From contig NZ_CP027707.1 of the NCBI RefSeq assembly GCF_003850345.1, forward strand, positions 496,001 through 560,000: a stretch of DNA of 64,000 bases. The letters are read 5' to 3'. The notes beneath the pieces are model-generated. The model ran no database searches. It had not been told where the DNA came from and saw only the letters and a program-made list of their open reading frames with translations. Shown piece by piece: positions 59,785-64,000 of the stretch (position 1 is the stretch's first letter; every line of letters starts with the position of its first letter). The translations under genes and the position numbers were made by a program. Source of the stretch: Pseudomonas chlororaphis subsp. piscium (GTDB lineage Bacteria; Pseudomonadota; Gammaproteobacteria; Pseudomonadales; Pseudomonadaceae).

Positions 59785-61527
59785 TTAGAGGAAGAGTCCG
59801 GGGCCCGGGCGACTTCCTTCGGGGAATCTGACGCCCACTTTGCTGATCTTGTTCCCCTCCATCACGGCAACGGTCCAGATGGTGTTGTTCCATTCCACCT
59901 GGTCGCCGACCACCGGAGCGCCCCCCACTTTCTGGGTGATGAAGCGGCTCAGCGGCATGTCCGGATCGAGCCCTTCGAGCTTCAGCCCGTACAGCGCCGA
60001 AACCGCGCCCAGCTGGGCGTCGCCTTCGAGAACGAAGTCGCCGAAGAAGCGCAGATCGAGGCCCCGTTGCGGTGCCTGGCTGAAGAGTTTTCCGAGGGCC
60101 GGCAGGTTGTGTTCATGGCCGATGACGCAGAGCAAATCATCGGCTTCCAGCACCGTACTACCCGACGGATGGAGCAGTTGATGGTGACGAAACAGGGCGG
60201 CGATACGAGTGCCTTCGGGCATTTTCAGCTCGCGCAACGCTGCGCCGATGCACCATTTTTCCGCGCCGAGGCGATAGACGAACAGCTCCCATTCGCTGGT
60301 GACATGCACTTCCAGGGCGGCGCGGGAGATTGGCGCCGGCTCCGGTGGCACCGTGACTTTCAGCAGCTTGGCGACCCACGGCAGGCTGGTGCCTTGCACC
60401 AGCAGGGACACCAGCACGATAAAGAAGGCCAGGTTGAAGTACAGCTGGGCCTCGGGCAGCCCGGCCATCAGCGGGAACACCGCGAGAATGATCGGGACCG
60501 CACCGCGCAGGCCGACCCAGGAAATAAAGGCTTTCTCGCGCCCGTGGAAGGCCTTGAACGGCAACAGGCCGACCATCACCGACAGCGGCCGGGCGAACAG
60601 GATCATCCACAGCGCCAGGCCCAGCGCCGGCAGGGCGATGGGCAGCAGGTCGTGGGGCGTGACCAGCAGGCCGAGTACCAGGAACATGCCGATCTGCGAC
60701 AGCCAGGCCATGCCGTCGAGCATGTGCAGGATGCCGTGTCGGCTGCGCACCGGGCGGTTGCCGATCACCAGGCCGCACAGGTACACCGCGAGGAAGCCGC
60801 TGCCATGCAGGGCGTTGGTCAGGGCGAAGACCACCAGGCCGCCAGCGATCACCAGGATCGGGTACAGGCCGGTGGCCAGGTTGATGCGGTTCACCAGTTG
60901 CAGCATCAGCCAGCCGCCGCCCAAGCCGACCAGGCCGCCGATGCCGAACTCGCGCAGCAGATGCCCCAGCAGGCTCCAGTGCAGGCCGGTCTGGCCGCTG
61001 GCGAGCATGTCGATCAGGGTCACGGTGAGGAACACCGCCATCGGATCGTTACTGCCCGACTCGATCTCCAGGCTGGCGGTGACCCGTTCGTTCAGGCCCT
61101 TGCCGCCCAGCAGCGAGAACACCGCCGCGGCGTCGGTGGAGCCGACGATGGCGCCGATCAGCAGGCCCTGGATCAGGTTCAGGTCGAACAGCCAGGCGGC
61201 CGCCATGCCGGTCAGGCCGGTGGTGATCATCACGCCGACGGTGGCCAGCGACAACGCGGGCCACAAAGCCACGCGGAAGCTCGAGACCCGGGTGCGCAGG
61301 CCGCCGTCGAGGAGGATCACCGCGAGCGCGAGGTTGCCCACCAGGTAGGCGGTCGGGTAGTTGTTGAAAATGATGCCGCCACCGTCGACGCCGGCGGCCA
61401 TGCCCACGGCCAGGATGATCACCAGGATCGGGATACCGAGGCGGGACGAAAGGGAACTCACCAGAATGCTCGCACCTACCAGCAACGCGCCGATCAAGAA
61501 CAGGCTGTTGATGGTCGTCGCATTCAA
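59785..61527 (-). CDS. cvrA: Potassium/proton antiporter CvrA (NhaP2 type), TTG start
   Basis: 580 residues. About 12-13 helices of the CPA1 exchanger fold ([20 protein letters not shown] and [20 protein letters not shown] carry the conserved Asp residues), then a TrkA-C (RCK C) domain at about 405-480 and a CorC/HlyC-like domain at about 490-575. Exports K+ in exchange for H+. The start is TTG at 61527 ([13 protein letters not shown]), with GGAG eight bases upstream; the ATG at 61523 is in another frame. Probable operon with the mscK-like gene and selO, all osmotic or stress functions. Confidence 0.95.
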   Translation of the reverse strand: MNATTINSLFLIGALLVGASILVSSLSSRLGIPILVIILAVGMAAGVDGGGIIFNNYPTAYLVGNLALAVILLDGGLRTRVSSFRVALWPALSLATVGVMITTGLTGMAAAWLFDLNLIQGLLIGAIVGSTDAAAVFSLLGGKGLNERVTASLEIESGSNDPMAVFLTVTLIDMLASGQTGLHWSLLGHLLREFGIGGLVGLGGGWLMLQLVNRINLATGLYPILVIAGGLVVFALTNALHGSGFLAVYLCGLVIGNRPVRSRHGILHMLDGMAWLSQIGMFLVLGLLVTPHDLLPIALPALGLALWMILFARPLSVMVGLLPFKAFHGREKAFISWVGLRGAVPIILAVFPLMAGLPEAQLYFNLAFFIVLVSLLVQGTSLPWVAKLLKVTVPPEPAPISRAALEVHVTSEWELFVYRLGAEKWCIGAALRELKMPEGTRIAALFRHHQLLHPSGSTVLEADDLLCVIGHEHNLPALGKLFSQAPQRGLDLRFFGDFVLEGDAQLGAVSALYGLKLEGLDPDMPLSRFITQKVGGAPVVGDQVEWNNTIWTVAVMEGNKISKVGVRFPEGSRPGPGLFL

Positions 61528-61624
61528 AGGCAGTACTCCAGAAGCAGAAAGGCGGGCACAAACTGACCATGCAGTCTGCGTGCCAGCGATTCTAACCTGT
61601 TGAAATACGATGCTGTCAAAAAGC

Positions 61625-61645
61625 TTTTGCGCCTGTTTACAGGCG
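61625..61645 (-). terminator. Possible weak terminator after the chemotaxis receptor gene
   Basis: CGCCTG-(4)-CAGGCG (61630-61645) followed on the minus strand by CAAAAGCTTTTTG, about 90 bases past the receptor stop and before the cvrA start. Confidence 0.35.
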
Positions 61646-61735
61646 GCGAAAAAACGTCGCCCGGCGCCGACTGCTGACGGACTTCATGGCGATCCGTAGC
61701 GGCTGGCGCAGGCGACGATCGGTGCTGTTGGCGAA

Positions 61736-63361
61736 CTACAGCGTGAACCGCGCCACCATGCTGTTCAGGTCCACGGCCAGGCGGGACAGCTCGTGGCTGG
61801 CGTCGCTGGTCTGGTTGGCGCCGGTGGCCGATTGCACCGACAGGTCGCGGATGTTTACCAGGTTGCGGTCCACTTCTCGGGCCACCAGGGCCTGCTCCTC
61901 GGCGGCGCTGGCGATGACCAGGTTGCGCTCGTTGATCTCGTTGACCGCGGTGTTGATGGTATCCAGGGCACCGCCGGCGCCACGGGCGATGCTCAGGGTC
62001 GAGTCGGCGCGCTCGGTGCTGGTGCGCATCGACTCGACAGCGTGTTCGGTGCCGCTCTGGATGCTACCGATCATGCGTTCGATTTCGCTGGTGGACTGCT
62101 GGGTGCGGTGGGCCAGGGCGCGCACTTCATCGGCGACCACGGCGAAACCGCGTCCGGCATCGCCAGCCCGGGCCGCTTCTATCGCGGCGTTCAAGGCCAG
62201 CAGGTTGGTCTGGTCGGCCAGGCCGCGGATTACGTCCAACACCTTGCCGATGTCCCGCGACTCCTCGGCCAGCTCGCTGATCCTGTTGGCCGAGCTCTGC
62301 ACTTCGCTGCTCATGAGCTCTATGGCGCTGACGGTTTCCCGCACCAGGTTGCGGCCTTCGCTGGCCGACTGGGTGGCGTCGTTCGAGGCCTCGGCGGTGC
62401 TCACGGCGTTGCGTGCGACTTCTTCGACGGCGCAGGTCATTTCGTTCACGGCGGTGGCCGCCTGTTCGATTTCGTTGTTCTGCTGGGTCAGGCCGCGGGC
62501 GCTTTCGTCGGTGACGCTGTTCAGCTCTTCCGCGGCCGAGGCCAGCTGGCTGGCGGAGCCGGAAATATGCAGCAGGGTCTGGCGCAGTTTTTCCTGCATG
62601 CTCGCCATGGCTTGCAACAGGCGCCCAGGTTCGTCACGTCCGTTGACCCGGATGCTTTGGGTGAGGTCGCCTTCGGCGATGTTTTCCGCGGCATGCAAGG
62701 CGCTGGCGATGGGCTGGGTAATGCTGCGGGTCAGCAACCAGGCAAACACTACGGTCAGGGTGGTGGACAGGACCAGCAGGGCGACCACCAGGTTGAACGC
62801 CGAAGCGTATTCCTCGGCGGCTTGTTCGTTGGCGTCATGGGAGCGCTGGCTGTTGATCTGCACCAGCTGGTTCAGAACCTTGTTGATCTGCTGCGAGTTC
62901 TTCATCAGCTCGTTGTTCAGCATCTCTTGCAGTTCACCCAACTGATTGTTGCGCGACAGCTCTTTGATGCGCTCCTCGAGCTTGCGGTATTCGGCCAGCA
63001 GCTTGAGGTAGTGGTCGTAGGCCTCGCTCTCCTCCGGGCTGCTGACCAGCTTTTCATAGGTGGTGCGGATCTTTTCGATCTGCTGGTTGCCCAGCTCGAG
63101 CGACTCGCGGGTCTTGGCCTGTACCTCGGGACCGCGGTTGATCACCAGGCGATAGGACAGCACCTGCAGCCGCAGCATCTGCTGGGTGAACTCGTCGATG
63201 CTCTGGATGCTGGGCATGTTGTCGGTGGAGATGGTGACGGTCGCCGCGCGAATCTTGCTCATCTGGTTCAGGGCGAAAATGCCCAGGAACAGCATCAGGC
63301 AGCCGATGAATGCAAAGCCGAGAAATGCCCTCGGTGCGATGTTCATGTTGCGAAGAGACAT
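61736..63361 (-). CDS. Methyl-accepting chemotaxis protein
   Basis: 541-residue transmembrane chemoreceptor: TM1 at about 12-33 (AFLGFAFIGCLMLFLGIFAL), periplasmic four-helix-bundle (4HB) ligand domain to about 188, TM2 at about 189-211 (LVVALLVLSTTLTVVFAWLL), HAMP domain, and a cytoplasmic signalling coiled coil whose hairpin tip is the invariant block IRGLADQTNLLALNAAIEAA. It lacks a C-terminal NWETF-like CheR pentapeptide. The ATG at 63361 has GAGGT eight bases upstream. Ligand unknown. Confidence 0.95.
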   Translation of the reverse strand: MSLRNMNIAPRAFLGFAFIGCLMLFLGIFALNQMSKIRAATVTISTDNMPSIQSIDEFTQQMLRLQVLSYRLVINRGPEVQAKTRESLELGNQQIEKIRTTYEKLVSSPEESEAYDHYLKLLAEYRKLEERIKELSRNNQLGELQEMLNNELMKNSQQINKVLNQLVQINSQRSHDANEQAAEEYASAFNLVVALLVLSTTLTVVFAWLLTRSITQPIASALHAAENIAEGDLTQSIRVNGRDEPGRLLQAMASMQEKLRQTLLHISGSASQLASAAEELNSVTDESARGLTQQNNEIEQAATAVNEMTCAVEEVARNAVSTAEASNDATQSASEGRNLVRETVSAIELMSSEVQSSANRISELAEESRDIGKVLDVIRGLADQTNLLALNAAIEAARAGDAGRGFAVVADEVRALAHRTQQSTSEIERMIGSIQSGTEHAVESMRTSTERADSTLSIARGAGGALDTINTAVNEINERNLVIASAAEEQALVAREVDRNLVNIRDLSVQSATGANQTSDASHELSRLAVDLNSMVARFTL

Positions 63362-63576
63362 GGGGATCTACCTCAAGAATGCGCAATCCATGCCGCGGTG
63401 ATTAATAGGGCTCCCCTGACCTATCGCGCGGAAAAATGGATTCTTGAAGCAGGAGCGAGAGTTTCAGAAAGATCTGATGAACGACGAAGTGTCAGGAACC
63501 AGATGGGGGAATGACAGTCTTTAAAGTTCGCAGGCAAGGTCACCCGCCAGGTAAATCAAGGCGTTGCGCCGGGATA

Positions 63577-63593
63577 ACCCTGGCATCCAGGGT
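63577..63593. promoter_or_regulatory. Small perfect dyad upstream of the coiled-coil gene
   Basis: ACCCTGG-cat-CCAGGGT, 50 bases before the start of the small coiled-coil gene at 63643. It could be an operator or leader hairpin; a T-rich stretch follows (ACTTTTCTTTATC), so an attenuator is also possible. The rest of 63362-63642 shows nothing firm. Confidence 0.35.
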
Positions 63594-63642
63594 GACTTTT
63601 CTTTATCGTACGCGCCCTTTGAAAAATGCTCGGAAAATCAAA

Positions 63643-63873
63643 ATGTTGGAAGCATCCCTAAGCCAATTGGAACAGCTTGTCAGTGACCTGGTGCAACAGA
63701 ACCAGGAGCTGTCGGGCACGAACGAAACCCTCAAGGCAGAACTGGCCCAGGCCAAGGATGAGAACGAAAGCCTGCAACTGAGCCTGATGGAACAGGAAGA
63801 GAAGCAAGGCGCTACCGCGGCCCGTATCCAGGCCCTGGTCGAGCGCGTCAGCGCCGGTCCTGTCAGCGCATGA
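63643..63873 (+). CDS. Small coiled-coil protein next to a ZapA-like gene
   Basis: 76 residues from ATG 63643 (MLEASLSQLEQLVSDLVQQN), almost entirely a predicted coiled coil rich in Glu, Gln and Leu, resembling the TIGR02449/ZapB-like proteins encoded beside zapA. Its stop overlaps the ZapA-like start by four bases (ATGA), implying coupled translation and a joint role, probably in cell division. Confidence 0.8.
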   Translation: MLEASLSQLEQLVSDLVQQNQELSGTNETLKAELAQAKDENESLQLSLMEQEEKQGATAARIQALVERVSAGPVSA

Positions 63874-64000
63874 GGCAGGGTGCCGACGGGGTAAAAGTCG
63901 TCTCGATTCTCGGTGAGGACTATTCGATCAAGGCGCCGGCCGGGGAAGAGCAGACCCTGCTGGATGCCGCGTTGATGTTGAAGGCCGCCCTGGCCGAGAC
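63870..64000 (+). CDS. ZapA-like cell division protein, N-terminal part cut by window edge
   Basis: The visible 43 codons begin MRQGADGVKVVSILGEDYSI and continue AGEEQTLLDAALMLKAAL, matching the N-terminal dimer domain of ZapA, which bundles FtsZ filaments at midcell. The rest lies outside. Divergence from the Pseudomonas ZapA I remember (with ILDKEYCI) suggests this is a second, paralogous ZapA. Confidence 0.75.
   Translation, partial: MRQGADGVKVVSILGEDYSIKAPAGEEQTLLDAALMLKAALAE

Overview
The window is a stretch of a high-GC Pseudomonas chromosome. Protein sequences and gene order (phaC1, hslUV, argS, priA, rpmE, maeB, ponA, pilMNOPQ, aroKB, damX-like, gltBD, hemE) match the P. aeruginosa PA5056-PA5032 block as I remember it. 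The added aryl polyene cluster and two families of Pseudomonas-type REP elements point to the P. fluorescens group in the wide sense; species cannot be fixed from sequence alone.

0-8.6 kb is a minus-strand run: priA, argS, a SPOR-domain protein, the hslV/hslU protease, a DUF971 protein and the first 291 codons of phaC1 (class II PHA synthase). 8.7-11.3 kb, plus strand: rpmE, a secreted SNase-like nuclease whose signal peptide is written inside the rpmE terminator, and the malic enzyme maeB. ponA (minus) diverges from the type IV pilus operon pilMNOPQ (plus), followed by aroK, aroB, a DamX-like AAA/SPOR protein, gltB, gltD, hemE and a small periplasmic OB-fold protein. A divergent MFS transporter/LysR pair ends this conserved block near 32.7 kb.

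33.1-52.3 kb, all minus, is one tightly packed 19 kb operon for an aryl polyene (APE) pigment. It has two active ketosynthases, a truncated chain-length-factor-like ketosynthase, a ketoreductase, a free dehydratase plus one fused to the aryl-AMP ligase, two acyl carrier proteins, a thioesterase, an aromatic amino acid ammonia lyase, two acyltransferases, a glycosyltransferase, a methyltransferase, a flavin enzyme with halogenase motifs, and export parts (MMPL, LolA-like, a DUF3261 lipoprotein). Extra members are a CPA2-like membrane protein and two small exported proteins of unknown role. Nearly all genes overlap their neighbours by 1-25 bases. A good sigma70-like promoter lies at 52385-52413 and a bidirectional terminator at 33010-33033.

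52.6-64 kb holds a ParA-like ATPase, thioredoxin trxC, a higBA toxin-antitoxin pair, a run cvrA/nhaP2 - mscK-like channel - selO, a chemotaxis receptor, and a small coiled-coil gene followed by a ZapA-like gene cut by the window edge.

The most striking unexpected signal is a 106-base REPIN (inverted REP pair, 44207-44312) inside the 5' end of the LolA-like APE gene. It adds about 35 codons in frame between the start codon and an otherwise perfect signal peptide. Other points: five genes apparently starting with TTG, a terminator that doubles as signal-peptide code, and a large imperfect palindrome between gltD and hemE.
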